Source: G963665085 sp963665085
GTDB taxonomy: Bacteria; Bacteroidota; Bacteroidia; Bacteroidales; JAAAOM01
NCBI GenBank assembly: GCA_963665085.2
Contig: CAXXXS010000001.1
Location: 992,001-1,056,000 of the forward strand
Direction of reading: 5' to 3'
DNA: 64,000 bases
Every line of letters starts with the position of its first letter. Positions within the stretch are counted from its first letter, which is position 1. Below the pieces are notes generated by a model, which did no database searches, had not been told where the DNA came from, and saw nothing but the letters and a program-made list of their open reading frames with translations. Positions 9,284 to 17,464 of this stretch are shown here, in pieces. The translations under genes were made by a program, and so were the position numbers.

Positions 9284-11341
9284 TCAAAATTTTTCATAAT
9301 CATCGTCTGGAACCAGCACCTTATCATGGAGTTTAAGGTTTATTCCATCCTCATCCATTTTATTTCCTTTTTTATTACTTTCAATTTTTTTAGATGCTTC
9401 TGATTTATAAATATTCTTCTTATAAGAAGTCTTATTTATACTTCTGGATTGTGCACTATTATCATCAACCTTAAAATACGATATAATTTGTTTAAGTTGC
9501 TCTGCCTGGCTGGCAAGTTCCTCTGAACTTGTTGCTAATTCCTCGGAAGCTGCGGCATTCTGCTGAGTAACCTGGTTCAATTGTTGAATTGCACTATTTA
9601 CTTGTTCAGCCCCAGATGATTGCTCTGAGCTTGCAGCTGCAATTTCCTGTACCAACTTAGCAGTCTTCTCTATCTCAGGAACAATTTCAGAAAGTTCTCT
9701 GCCAGCCTTATAGGCAATCTCAACTCCTGATTTTGAGACCTGTTCTATCTCATCGGCGGCTATTTTACTTCGCTCAGCCAACTTTCTAACTTCAGCAGCA
9801 ACAACGGCAAATCCTTTCCCGTGCTCTCCAGCTCTTGCTGCTTCTACAGCAGCATTTAATGCCAAAATATTTGTTTGAAAGGCAATCTCGCTAATAATAG
9901 ATATTTTTTCAGCTATGTTTTTCATAGATTCCGCAGACTGCGCTGCAGATTGATTTCCTTGTTTAATTTTATCTACAGCAACAAGTGTAATCTTTTCTGT
10001 TTGCATAGCATTATCCGTATTTTGTTCAATATTGGAAGCCATCTGTTCCATGGAAGAAGAAACCTCTTCTGCAGAACTAGCCTGTTCAGAAGCTCCCTGC
10101 GACATTTCCTGTGAACTGGAACTCATTTGATTACTGGCATCAGCAATATTATCTGCACCAGAGATAATACTTCCAACTATTTCACGTAGTTTAGATGCCA
10201 TATTACGTAATGCATCGGCAAGCATTCCTATCTCATCTTTTTGGTCTACATCAACTATTGCATTTAGATTACCTTCTGATATCTCCTTCGCAAATAATAC
10301 CCCTTTATTAACAGGATTTAATATTCCTTTTGTAATAACAACTGCTACAATAACTGCTACAATTGCCGCAATAATACTATAAAATATTACGCCACCTCTT
10401 GTTTTATCAGCTTCTTGCAGCATAACATCGTCTGTCATGATAAGATCTTTAGATTTATCAATTGTCTCGGTAAATAAATTCCCCATTTCGGCTAAAGTTG
10501 GCATTGTTTCCCAATTGTAAATTCGATTGGCTTCATTCATTCCTTCTATACGATTCTGATTCCAGTCAATCATATCATCAATTATACCGACAACTTCATT
10601 TGCTGCAGGCTCTGTTTGATCCTTAAAATAATTTTTACTTTCTGCAACAGCCCCTCTCGATATTAACTGTTCTATTCGAATAGCACTTTCATGCAACTGC
10701 TTATGAGGCTCTTCTATTCTATTAATTAAAGTTGCTAATTCCGGATTATCCTTTTTTAATGCTTGCACTTCATCAGAATATAACCACTCGCCAAAATCGC
10801 ATTTATGATAATCTGTTTGCACATCAATAGATGATACATTACTACTTAAAAAGGCATCCTTTACTTTACTTAACCACAATATATGATCCCCTTTCATTTG
10901 AGCAAGAGTAACACCAAGCATAAGATCTGCCTGTACAAAATGTTCATTAATACTCACCGCTGATTCATGCAATTTTCTGTGTGGCCCTTCAAATTGATCA
11001 AACAACTCCTTTAGTTCTGGCACTAATTCTTCTGCCTCTTTTCTTCCTTCTCCATAATACCATTTACCAAATTCGCATTGCGTTGGATCCGTCTGAACAT
11101 GTAATTCATGAACAGTTTCATCGGTCAATAACTTATTTACCTCCTGTGCCCATAATAAATGTTGAACATACTTATTCTCTAGATTTGCGCGTAGTTCATT
11201 GCCATCAATTACAGTCCCAGCATTATCAACAATACCGTTAATACCATAAATTGACCACAGGGCTACAATTGTTAACAAAAGGATTACAGATCCGAAAGCA
11301 ATTATAAACTTTTGTCTTAGCTTAAAATTTTTCCATTTCAT
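9284..11341 (-). CDS. Methyl-accepting chemotaxis protein with tandem periplasmic CZB-like zinc domains
   Basis: 685 residues. TM1 at ~10-30, a large periplasmic region, TM2 at ~318-341, HAMP to ~393, then a coiled-coil signalling domain with the conserved hairpin (FQTNILALNAAVEAARAGE, GKGFAVVAAEVRKLAE). The periplasmic part contains two copies of a CZB-type module. Copy 1 has H61 (HLLW), C89 (CEFGKW), H121 and H125 (PHRKLHESA); copy 2 has H153 (HILW), C181 (CDFGEW), H213 and H217 (PHKQLHESA). Spacings are identical (28, 32, 4), with a 92-residue period. CZB domains bind zinc through 3 His and 1 Cys. It is followed by a His-rich/TonB block and preceded by a CheY-like gene 11 bp upstream, so it may sense metal or metal-linked redox state. 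Confidence 0.92.
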   Translation of the reverse strand: MKWKNFKLRQKFIIAFGSVILLLTIVALWSIYGINGIVDNAGTVIDGNELRANLENKYVQHLLWAQEVNKLLTDETVHELHVQTDPTQCEFGKWYYGEGRKEAEELVPELKELFDQFEGPHRKLHESAVSINEHFVQADLMLGVTLAQMKGDHILWLSKVKDAFLSSNVSSIDVQTDYHKCDFGEWLYSDEVQALKKDNPELATLINRIEEPHKQLHESAIRIEQLISRGAVAESKNYFKDQTEPAANEVVGIIDDMIDWNQNRIEGMNEANRIYNWETMPTLAEMGNLFTETIDKSKDLIMTDDVMLQEADKTRGGVIFYSIIAAIVAVIVAVVITKGILNPVNKGVLFAKEISEGNLNAIVDVDQKDEIGMLADALRNMASKLREIVGSIISGADNIADASNQMSSSSQEMSQGASEQASSAEEVSSSMEQMASNIEQNTDNAMQTEKITLVAVDKIKQGNQSAAQSAESMKNIAEKISIISEIAFQTNILALNAAVEAARAGEHGKGFAVVAAEVRKLAERSKIAADEIEQVSKSGVEIAYKAGRELSEIVPEIEKTAKLVQEIAAASSEQSSGAEQVNSAIQQLNQVTQQNAAASEELATSSEELASQAEQLKQIISYFKVDDNSAQSRSINKTSYKKNIYKSEASKKIESNKKGNKMDEDGINLKLHDKVLVPDDDYEKF

Positions 11342-11352
11342 TTAACTATCTC

Positions 11353-11745
11353 CTATAATTCATGTTTCTCTTTAGCATAAAGCACACTTTTTATTTTACT
11401 TGCTAACTTTTCAACCTTTAATGGTTTTGTAAAGTATTCATCAATACCAAGTTTAAGAGCAGATTCAATATTTACAACTTTGGTATTTGCCGAAATCATA
11501 AATACTTTCATCCCCTCAGAAGGTTGAATCTTTTCCAATAATTCCAAACCACTTATCTGTGGCATAAACAAATCAATTATCAATAAATCTGGTTTATGAG
11601 CTTTAAGATATTTTAGTCCATATTCCGCTTTATCAAAACCCCTAACCTGAATCTTATTACTTATTTCGAATAGAAGATTCTCAATCAACATCAATGTTGT
11701 CCTTGAGTCATCAATTATAACAACCTTCTTGGCTTCACTTTCCAT
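11353..11745 (-). CDS. Single-domain response regulator (CheY-like)
   Basis: 130 residues, a stand-alone receiver domain. Acidic pair IDDS near residue 12, phospho-acceptor Asp in LLIIDLFMP (~58), Ser in MISAN and Lys in YFTKPL are all present. There is no output domain. It is transcribed just ahead of the chemoreceptor (11 bp gap), so it likely works in the same signalling route. No CheA or CheW is in the window. Confidence 0.88.
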   Translation of the reverse strand: MESEAKKVVIIDDSRTTLMLIENLLFEISNKIQVRGFDKAEYGLKYLKAHKPDLLIIDLFMPQISGLELLEKIQPSEGMKVFMISANTKVVNIESALKLGIDEYFTKPLKVEKLASKIKSVLYAKEKHEL

Positions 11746-11908
11746 AACAAGTTGTTTAATACATAATTTGACTACATCGAATTTACGATGTTGATACAGA
11801 AAAGTAAATAAAAATTAACTGAGATTACTCACCTAAAAAAGGGACATTTGTCTCTTTTTCTCCAAAAAATTTACTACCTTGTCGCTCCGTTATTCACAAA
11901 AACATTAA

Positions 11909-12589
11909 ATGGATATCAAAAGACAATGTAAAACATGTATTTTTTTACAAATGTTTGATATTCTTAATAATACAAACGAGCCCAATCTTTGGAAATACTG
12001 TAATACTGTTTTCTTTAAAAAAAACGAAAATATTTTTAGACAAAATACTCCTTCTAATTATATTATTTATGTTGAAGAAGGATTAATTAAAATTGTTAAA
12101 GAACTTAGAAATGAAAACCATTTAATCTTTAAAATATTAAAAGGGCCGGCTTATGTGGAGATTTCCTCAATTTTTGGAACATTTTACAATTACTCTGCTT
12201 ACGCACTAATCGACAGCAGGATATGTTTTATTTCCAAAGAATGGTTTGGTAATGCCCTTGAAGAAAATGGAAAATTTGCAAAAATAATTCTTGAAATGAA
12301 TTCAAAAGAAGAAACGAACTCTACCAATCGTTTACTTTCATTACTCAGAAAGCAAGTTCCAGGAAGAATGGCCGATGTTTTACTATACTTTTCAAAACAA
12401 ATTTTCAAATCGAATGAATTTGATTTGCCCCTTAACAGAAACGAATTAGCAGATTTTATTGGTGTCTCAAAAAAAAGTTTTATAAGAACCCTAAATGAAT
12501 TTAAAAATGATAAGCTAATATTGGTCGATGGGCGTAAAATACATATTGTAAGAGAAGATTTGCTCCAGATGTTAAGTAGAATGGGATGA
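11909..12589 (+). CDS. Crp/Fnr family transcriptional regulator
   Basis: 226 residues. An N-terminal CKTCIF pair of cysteines, a cyclic-nucleotide-binding-type beta roll (IYVEEGLIKIV, FKILKGPAYVEISSIFG) and a C-terminal HTH_CRP (LNRNELADFIGVSKKSFIRTLNEFK) are visible. Two N-terminal Cys recall Fnr-type redox sensors, but the full cluster ligand set is not clear. It stands alone, divergent from the CheY-like gene. Confidence 0.87.
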   Translation: MDIKRQCKTCIFLQMFDILNNTNEPNLWKYCNTVFFKKNENIFRQNTPSNYIIYVEEGLIKIVKELRNENHLIFKILKGPAYVEISSIFGTFYNYSAYALIDSRICFISKEWFGNALEENGKFAKIILEMNSKEETNSTNRLLSLLRKQVPGRMADVLLYFSKQIFKSNEFDLPLNRNELADFIGVSKKSFIRTLNEFKNDKLILVDGRKIHIVREDLLQMLSRMG

Positions 12590-12706
12590 TTAGATATATT
12601 ATTCTAAACTCAATAATCAAACTAACCTAAATTATTTCTAAAAACTCATTAAATAATCATTCGCCTTAAACATAGACACTGCAATACTAAAAATAATTTA
12701 AAATAC

Positions 12707-12739
12707 TTTTGATTTTTTGGCAACAATTGTGTAATATTG
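12707..12739 (+). promoter_or_regulatory. Probable promoter of the tRNA gene
   Basis: TTTTG (12707-12711), a 20-bp spacer and TAATATTG (12732-12739), close to the Bacteroidota TTG/TAnnTTTG consensus with one mismatch. It is 39 bp before the tRNA. Confidence 0.45.
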
Positions 12740-12778
12740 CAAGCCGTTTTTGGATGGTACATGAATGTATTCATCAAC

Positions 12779-12852
12779 GGTCCCATAGCTCAGCTGGTTA
12801 GAGCACCTGACTCATAATCAGGGGGTCCATGGTTCGAGCCCATGTGGGACCA
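12779..12852 (+). tRNA. tRNA with CAT anticodon (Met, or Ile2 after lysidine modification)
   Basis: A 74-nt cloverleaf folds by eye. Acceptor GGTCCCA/TGGGACC, D-arm GCTC/GAGC, anticodon arm CCTGA-CTCATAA-TCAGG with CAT at 12813-12815, T-arm CATGG-TTCGAGC-CCATG, discriminator A at 12852. The CCA tail is not encoded. CAT alone cannot separate elongator Met from Ile2. It marks the left edge of the accessory region that follows; no duplicate of its 3' end was found downstream. Confidence 0.95.
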
Positions 12853-12983
12853 CTTAATAATTAACCACTTACGAAGTAAAAATTGTGAGTGGTTTTTTGT
12901 TTGCCTAACATTTTGCCCAACAATTATTCCTTTTTAAATTTTCTTGATCATACCCCTTATTACTTCGTAACTTGTACTTAAAA

Positions 12984-13652
12984 ATGGAAAAAGTAATTGT
13001 TACAAGAAGTGAATTATATGAAATGGTATGGTCTGAAGCGCCAACTCGAATCGCCAAAAAATACAATATCAGATATACGGTTTTTAAAGAAAAGTGTAAG
13101 CAATACAAAAGAAACAATCCTAATTATTGGGGAAAAGGTTTTTCTTGGCTTTCAATTGCTGATATGAATCAAGGTTATGAATTGATAAAAACAAAAGAAG
13201 AAATTACTAAAAGTGCAATTTCAGAATGCAAAATGCAACTTGTACCACAAGGCACTCTTTTAATGAGTTTTAAACTTTCAGTAGGAAAAGTTGGATTTGC
13301 AGGTAAAGACATATACACAAATGAAGCCATTGCTTCATTGCCTGTGAAAAATGAAAAAGAAGTAAATAAAAACTATTTATTTCATGCTTTAAAATCTTTA
13401 AAATTTGATGGCGCCGGTGACAGAGCTGTAAAGGGCATTACTTTAAATAAAGCTAAACTGAATAATTTAAATATCCCTCTCCCCCCACTTCCCGAACAAA
13501 AACGCATTGCCACTATCTTAGACAAAGCCGATGCCCTACGCCAAAAGAACAAGCAACAACTGGCTGCCTACGATGAATTATTACAGGCTGTTTTTTGGAA
13601 ATGTTTGGGGATCCCGTTCAGAATAATAAAAAGTGGCCTAAAGAGAAATTAG
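12984..13652 (+). pseudogene. Chimeric hsdS, N-terminal part: KVTREELYE-like domain fused to a type I specificity subunit
   Basis: The first ~48 residues (VTRSELYEMVWSEAPTRIAKKY) match a small DNA-binding-like domain found at the start of other, non-restriction proteins. At RNNPNYWGKG the sequence becomes a type I HsdS target-recognition domain (WLSIADMNQG, IPLPPLPEQKRIATILDKADALRQK), so the normal HsdS N-terminus is missing. After LLQAVF the frame is lost: the T run at 13591-13596 has six T, while seven would continue as LEMFGDPV, the usual HsdS linker, in the frame of the next piece. The stop at 13650-13652 is an artefact of the shift. No hsdM or hsdR is present. ATG at 12984 is preferred to the TTG at 12972. 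Confidence 0.72.
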
Positions 13653-14236
13653 AAAACTTAATAAACAATATTGATGGAGGGTGGAGCCCTAAATGTGAAG
13701 GCTGCTCACGATCAAATACTAAACAATGGGCTATTTTAACTTTATCATCAATTTCAAGCAGGATTTTTCAGGAAAATTTCAATAAATTATTGCCTGAAAA
13801 CTTAAGCCCTAAAGAGAACATAGAAGTAAAGAAAGGAGATTTACTGTTTTCAAGAAAGAATACCCGAGAATTAGTTGGAGCGTGTGCCTATGTATATGAT
13901 TCTTCTCCTTATTTAATGATATCTGATACAATCTTTCGTATTAATTATTTATCTCAAAGATTTAATGGTATTTATGCTTCCTATCTCTTCAACTCACCAA
14001 ATTATAGAAAAACAATACAAAAACTGGCAACTGGTAGTGCAGGCTCTATGCCTAATATCTCTAAAGAGAAACTTAAAAAGCTAAGAATTCCTCTGCCCTC
14101 AATTTTTCTCCAAACCCAATTTGCTCAAATAGTAGAAAATATTGAAGCATAAAAAAACCTGCTGAAACAAAGCATTCAGGAGAGTGAGGATTTGTTTAAT
14201 GGTTTGGTGCAAAAAGCTTTTAAAGGAGGATTGTAG
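13595..14236 (+). pseudogene. hsdS, C-terminal part: second target-recognition domain and broken tail
   Basis: Begins in the shifted frame with EMFGDPVQNNKKW, the linker after the central conserved helix of HsdS, followed by a second recognition domain (ILTLSSISSRIF, LFSRKNTRELVGA, GSAGSMPNISKEKLKKLRIPLP) and the start of the distal conserved helix (QFAQIVENIEA). A TAA at 14150-14152 interrupts it where homologues have Gln (CAA). Past the stop the same frame reads KNLLKQSIQESEDLF and ends QKAFKGGL at 14236, the normal HsdS ending. So the gene carries both a frameshift and a single-base nonsense change. Confidence 0.72.
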
Positions 14237-14237
14237 C

Positions 14238-14861
14238 ATGGAGTGGTTACAGAGACAAATAGAAATGTATAATAGGTTAGCAGCTCCAGCCTTAAAAACT
14301 CAAGAACTTGTTAGTAAAGCTCTACCAAAGTATAAGCGTATTTTAAGTGACCCTTATATTTCTCAAATAATAAATTTGGAACGCTTGGTAAATAATCAAG
14401 CTGTTTTAGGATTTATCTACGAAAAATTAGAGCTAGAGAATGTAATAACCGTTTTCCCAAAAAATGGCTGGTACATGAGCGTTGATGTAATAGATACAAT
14501 AAACAATGATGGTTTCATTAAGGCTGTGGCAAACAAATGGAGCGATGAGAAGGTAAAGGATGAATATAAAACTGTCATAAAAGAATATGTTAACTGCAAT
14601 ATTTCCGAAATTGAACAAAGAATACTTGGCATAGTTCCAGGGGAACGAGAGCTCATTTTAAAAGAAGTATTTACTCTACATAAAGAGAAGCGCTATATTG
14701 CTTCTATCCCATTAGCACTTGCTCAGATAGACGGTATTAGTAAAAAAGAATTTGGAGTAGGATTCTTTTCAAGTACACCCTATGATAAGAAGGAAAAGAA
14801 ACCAAGTGAACAAGAAATGAACTACCCCGGGGCAGAGCCCCGAGGTATCAAAAGAGCGTAA
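14238..14861 (+). pseudogene. Unknown accessory protein, 3' end truncated by an IS200-type insertion
   Basis: ATG at 14238 directly follows the hsdS tail (1 bp), as expected for a type I restriction locus cargo gene. About 195 native residues remain, starting MEWLQRQIEMYNRL; it is charged, largely helical and soluble. The segment FTLHKEKRYIASIPLALAQIDGI recalls uncharacterised proteins of defence loci, but I cannot name a family. The native sequence ends near 14820 (SEQEMN); the last residues (PGAEPRGIKRA) are encoded by the left hairpin of the insertion element, so the original C-terminus is lost. Confidence 0.55.
14825..14845. repeat. Left-end hairpin of the IS200-type element
   Basis: Imperfect palindrome CCCCGGGGC-AGA-GCCCCGAGG, 3 bp past the transposase stop codon; the copy at 15359-15379 differs by compensatory base changes in the stem. 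Confidence 0.85.
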
Positions 14862-15294
14862 GTTGCTGAACAAATATCTTTTTATATTCCTTTTCTTTGC
14901 CCTGACTTTCAACATATCTACGTATTACTTCTTCATTTGCATACTGACCAACTGTATTTGCATAATAACCGCTTGACCAAAAATTACCTCCCCATAATTT
15001 TGCCTCAATTTCTGGATGACGTTGAAAAAGTTGTTTGGCAGTTATACTTTTTATAATTCGTGCAATCTCTGAAACACTTAGGTTTGGAACACTTTGAACT
15101 AAGAAATGAACATGATCAGATTCATAACCTACTTCAACAAAATGTATTTCATAACGTTCTGAAATTTGCATACAAATTTCTTTTAGGGTCTCACCTATCT
15201 CTTTACTTATTACAATTCTACGATATTTCATCGGACAAACTATATGATATAGTAATAGCGTTTTATTATGTCTCTTTATAATATACTCACTCAT
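14848..15294 (-). CDS. tnpA: IS200/IS605-type Y1 transposase TnpA
   Basis: 148 residues, the usual size. The metal-binding HUH motif is HVH at residues 61-63, within YESDHVHFLV. The catalytic tyrosine is Y127 in IRRYVESQG. LWGGNFWSSGYYANTVG is the conserved strand/helix before it. All catalytic residues are intact, so the enzyme may be active. No TnpB is encoded. Upstream of the start (15305-15345) lie two small hairpins, CGCTTT/AAAGCG and GAAAACC/GGTTTTC, similar in placement to the leader structures that restrain tnpA translation in IS200. Confidence 0.92.
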   Translation of the reverse strand: MSEYIIKRHNKTLLLYHIVCPMKYRRIVISKEIGETLKEICMQISERYEIHFVEVGYESDHVHFLVQSVPNLSVSEIARIIKSITAKQLFQRHPEIEAKLWGGNFWSSGYYANTVGQYANEEVIRRYVESQGKEKEYKKIFVQQLTLF

Positions 15295-15358
15295 GCAATA
15301 AATTTACGCTTTTTCAAAGCGTCATGAAAACCTTTAGGTTTTCAAACTTTCCTCTACA

Positions 15359-15379
15359 CCCCGAGGCAGAGCCTCGAGG
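15359..15379. repeat. Right-end hairpin of the IS200-type element
   Basis: CCCCGAGGC-AGA-GCCTCGAGG, same orientation and spacing as the left hairpin, with paired changes (G/C to A/T) that keep the stem. Confidence 0.85.
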
Positions 15380-15390
15380 AATTCTTTTGA

Positions 15391-16578
15391 TTAAAAAGTC
15401 AGGAAATACAAAATGAATTAAAGTCAGAATACAAAAACATTCTTGCTGTAAACAATCTGGATCCAGGTAATATTGAAGATCCGAATGATTTTGCTATTAA
15501 TAACTTAATTGGCAGGGTAAATGAGAGGTTAATTAATATCAACCAAAAATTCCGTACAACTTTAGCCAAAAATGATATATCTGATTTTGAACAAATGGTA
15601 ATTCACTTCAATATTTTTAATGAAATTGAAGCTAACAAAAGAAATTTTAAAGATGAATTAGGGTACTATTTTGAGTGTCACAAAATATTATTGCAAAAAG
15701 GGAATCAGTTTTCAAAAGAAACAATGATTATTGATTATACAGATATGATTTATCTGCCCTATACATGGCAGCTTTATCCAAATAACAGATATAATTTCCT
15801 TTTTATTGATGAATGCCAGGACCTATCGAAGGCACAATTACAAGCTGTAAAGTATGGGAAAAAAGGTAGCAGAATTTTAGCTGTTGGTGACCCGCACCAG
15901 TCAATTTATGGCTTTACCGGTGCCGATATTGAATCTTTTAATAGAGTAAAAACTTTAACCAAAGCAACAGAATTACCTTTAAAGTCTAGTTTTCGATGCC
16001 CTAAAAAAGTTATTGAAATAGCTCAAACACTTAGAAGTGACATTACAGGATTTAAAGAAGATGAGGGAAATGTTATCAATATAATGAGAGATGAAGTTAC
16101 GGACTTGGCAAAACCTGGTGATTTAATAATCTCCAGATTAAGAGCACCTCTTGTTATTTTAGTTTTTAATTTCATCAATAAAAATATCAAGATACAGATA
16201 CATGAAGATGAAAAAGAATATTTGAGGAACAAATTAGATTTTCTTTCGCAAAAATATTATCAATGGAATGATGAATGCCCTTCGATACTTGAACTTTTAA
16301 AGAAAATTAGAGCTTATATTTCGTCAAATGATAATCCAATAAAACTTTCAACCATACATCGTGCGAAAGGGCTAGAAGAAAATAGAATCTTTATCTTAAA
16401 TTATAATGAACTACCCCTAAATAGAACTGACCAAAAGGATTGGGAAAAGGAGCAAGAATTAAACCTAAAATATGTGGCAGTGACCCGTGCAAAAAAGGAA
16501 CTTTTTTTAGTTGAATCTGAAAATCACAATGATCTTGTTGATGAGGGAAGTTTATTTGATGAATTGCCTTTTGATTGA
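15391..16578 (+). pseudogene. UvrD/PcrA-like helicase remnant lacking the Walker A region
   Basis: The frame is open from the right end of the insertion (15391) to 16578; the first ATG is at 15595. Superfamily 1 motifs II onward are clear: FLFIDECQDLS (DExxQ), AVGDPHQSIYGFTGAD (motif III), LKSSFRCPKKV (motif IV), STIHRAKGLE (motif V) and YVAVTRAKKELFLV (motif VI). There is no GxGKT motif I anywhere upstream, so the N-terminal ATP-binding part was lost, probably with the insertion or a linked deletion. It cannot be an active helicase as it stands. Full-length members act in DNA repair or in phage defence; which one applied here is unknown. Confidence 0.75.
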
Positions 16579-16587
16579 GTATTCCTT

Positions 16588-16761
16588 TCAAACCAACCTC
16601 TCCTCCAAATTCCCTTTCCAAATAATATATCCTTTTTTCTCATTAGAGTAATCATGTAGAATGCGGCTAAAATTAACCGGTGGATTTTCCAAAAAATATT
16701 GTCTGTCCTGATTTTTGATAACTTTCAGATCGTTATTTACCTGGTTTAAATGAATATCAAA
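16588..16761 (-). other. Short open frame, possible gene remnant
   Basis: Minus-strand frame of about 57 codons without a clear ATG, reading NNDLKVIKNQDRQYF then ILHDYSNEKKGYIIWKGN to a TGA at 16588-16590. The composition looks protein-like, but no family is recognised. It lies between the helicase remnant and the nuclease gene and may be the tail of a lost gene. Confidence 0.3.
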
Positions 16762-16798
16762 TTATTTTTATAAATATGCCAGATATACTTTTGAATTA

Positions 16799-17452
16799 TT
16801 ACAACTTTCTATCCTGCAACGAATTTCCCAGAAACTCTCGTATCAATTTAACTTTCTTTTTTCCTAACCCTTCTACTTCCAATAATTCTTCTTCATCAGC
16901 AAGGATAACATTCTCGATTGATTTGAATTTTTCAAGCAATGCTTTCGCTAAAAGCGGCCCAACAGAAGGTAGCCCCTGAAGAAAATAGATAGCCTTTCTC
17001 TTTGTATTTTTTGGACTTCTTGCATTTCTGAAATATGAATATTTTTCTTTTAACAACTGGTTGGCGGCCATAATCATCGTTTGGGCAGAATCATTGACAT
17101 TAGCAGAATAAATTATGGGTATTTGCCAACATAAAGAAACTGATAAAAGGGCCCCTTTTATCGCTTGCCTGTCGATATCATGTTTGGTATGGTAAGGATT
17201 ACCTTCGATCAATAAAATGAGATGCTTATCAGACTTTTTCATTTTGGAGCATTGTGAAAAAAGCCTTCCCTGGATTATGGATAAAACAAAATCTTCCCTC
17301 GATTTTCTTTCTACTATTATTTCATCATTGATAATGTAGTCCCCTGTTTTCAATTGCTTTCGTTCTACAGAAACTCCAAGTTCTTCCAAGATATCCGGTA
17401 TTTTTGAGGGAACTTCCCGGTAATCAGCAACAATATTAATTTGACGGGGCAT
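16799..17452 (-). CDS. ERCC4/XPF-family structure-specific nuclease with helix-hairpin-helix domain
   Basis: 217 residues. The complete XPF nuclease motif GDx(n)ERKx3D is present: GD at 37-38, VERKSRED at 47-54, preceded by VADYRE (D10, E13). The C-terminal third holds tandem helix-hairpin-helix units (QGLPSVGPLLAKALLEKF and EVEGLGKKKVKLI). This architecture is the nuclease-(HhH)2 half of archaeal Hef/XPF proteins, which cut branched or forked DNA. It starts 12 bp after the stop of the SNF2-type helicase gene on the same strand, so the two form an operon in which helicase and nuclease are separate polypeptides. Confidence 0.87.
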   Translation of the reverse strand: MPRQINIVADYREVPSKIPDILEELGVSVERKQLKTGDYIINDEIIVERKSREDFVLSIIQGRLFSQCSKMKKSDKHLILLIEGNPYHTKHDIDRQAIKGALLSVSLCWQIPIIYSANVNDSAQTMIMAANQLLKEKYSYFRNARSPKNTKRKAIYFLQGLPSVGPLLAKALLEKFKSIENVILADEEELLEVEGLGKKKVKLIREFLGNSLQDRKL

Positions 17453-17464
17453 ATATTCCTAAAA

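Larger units (their letters stand above)
14823..15385 (-). mobile_element. IS200/IS605-family insertion sequence (tnpA only)
   Basis: A ~560-bp element with no terminal inverted repeats. It has a subterminal hairpin at each end in the same orientation (14825-14845 and 15359-15379; CCCCG[G/A]GGC-AGA-GCC[C/T]CGAGG), and one gene for a Y1 transposase between them. This is the organisation of IS200-type single-strand transposons. The exact ends cannot be fixed because such elements make no target duplication. It separates two truncated genes. Confidence 0.85.

Noticed and set aside
15305..15345. Independent terminator or regulatory RNA upstream of tnpA
   Set aside because: The two hairpins lie inside the insertion element leader and fit known tnpA leader structure better than a separate RNA.
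14823..15385. Full IS605 with TnpB
   Set aside because: Only a TnpA gene lies between the end hairpins; there is no room for TnpB.
12984..16578. A complete type I restriction-modification system
   Set aside because: Only a broken hsdS is present; no hsdM or hsdR sequence is in the window.
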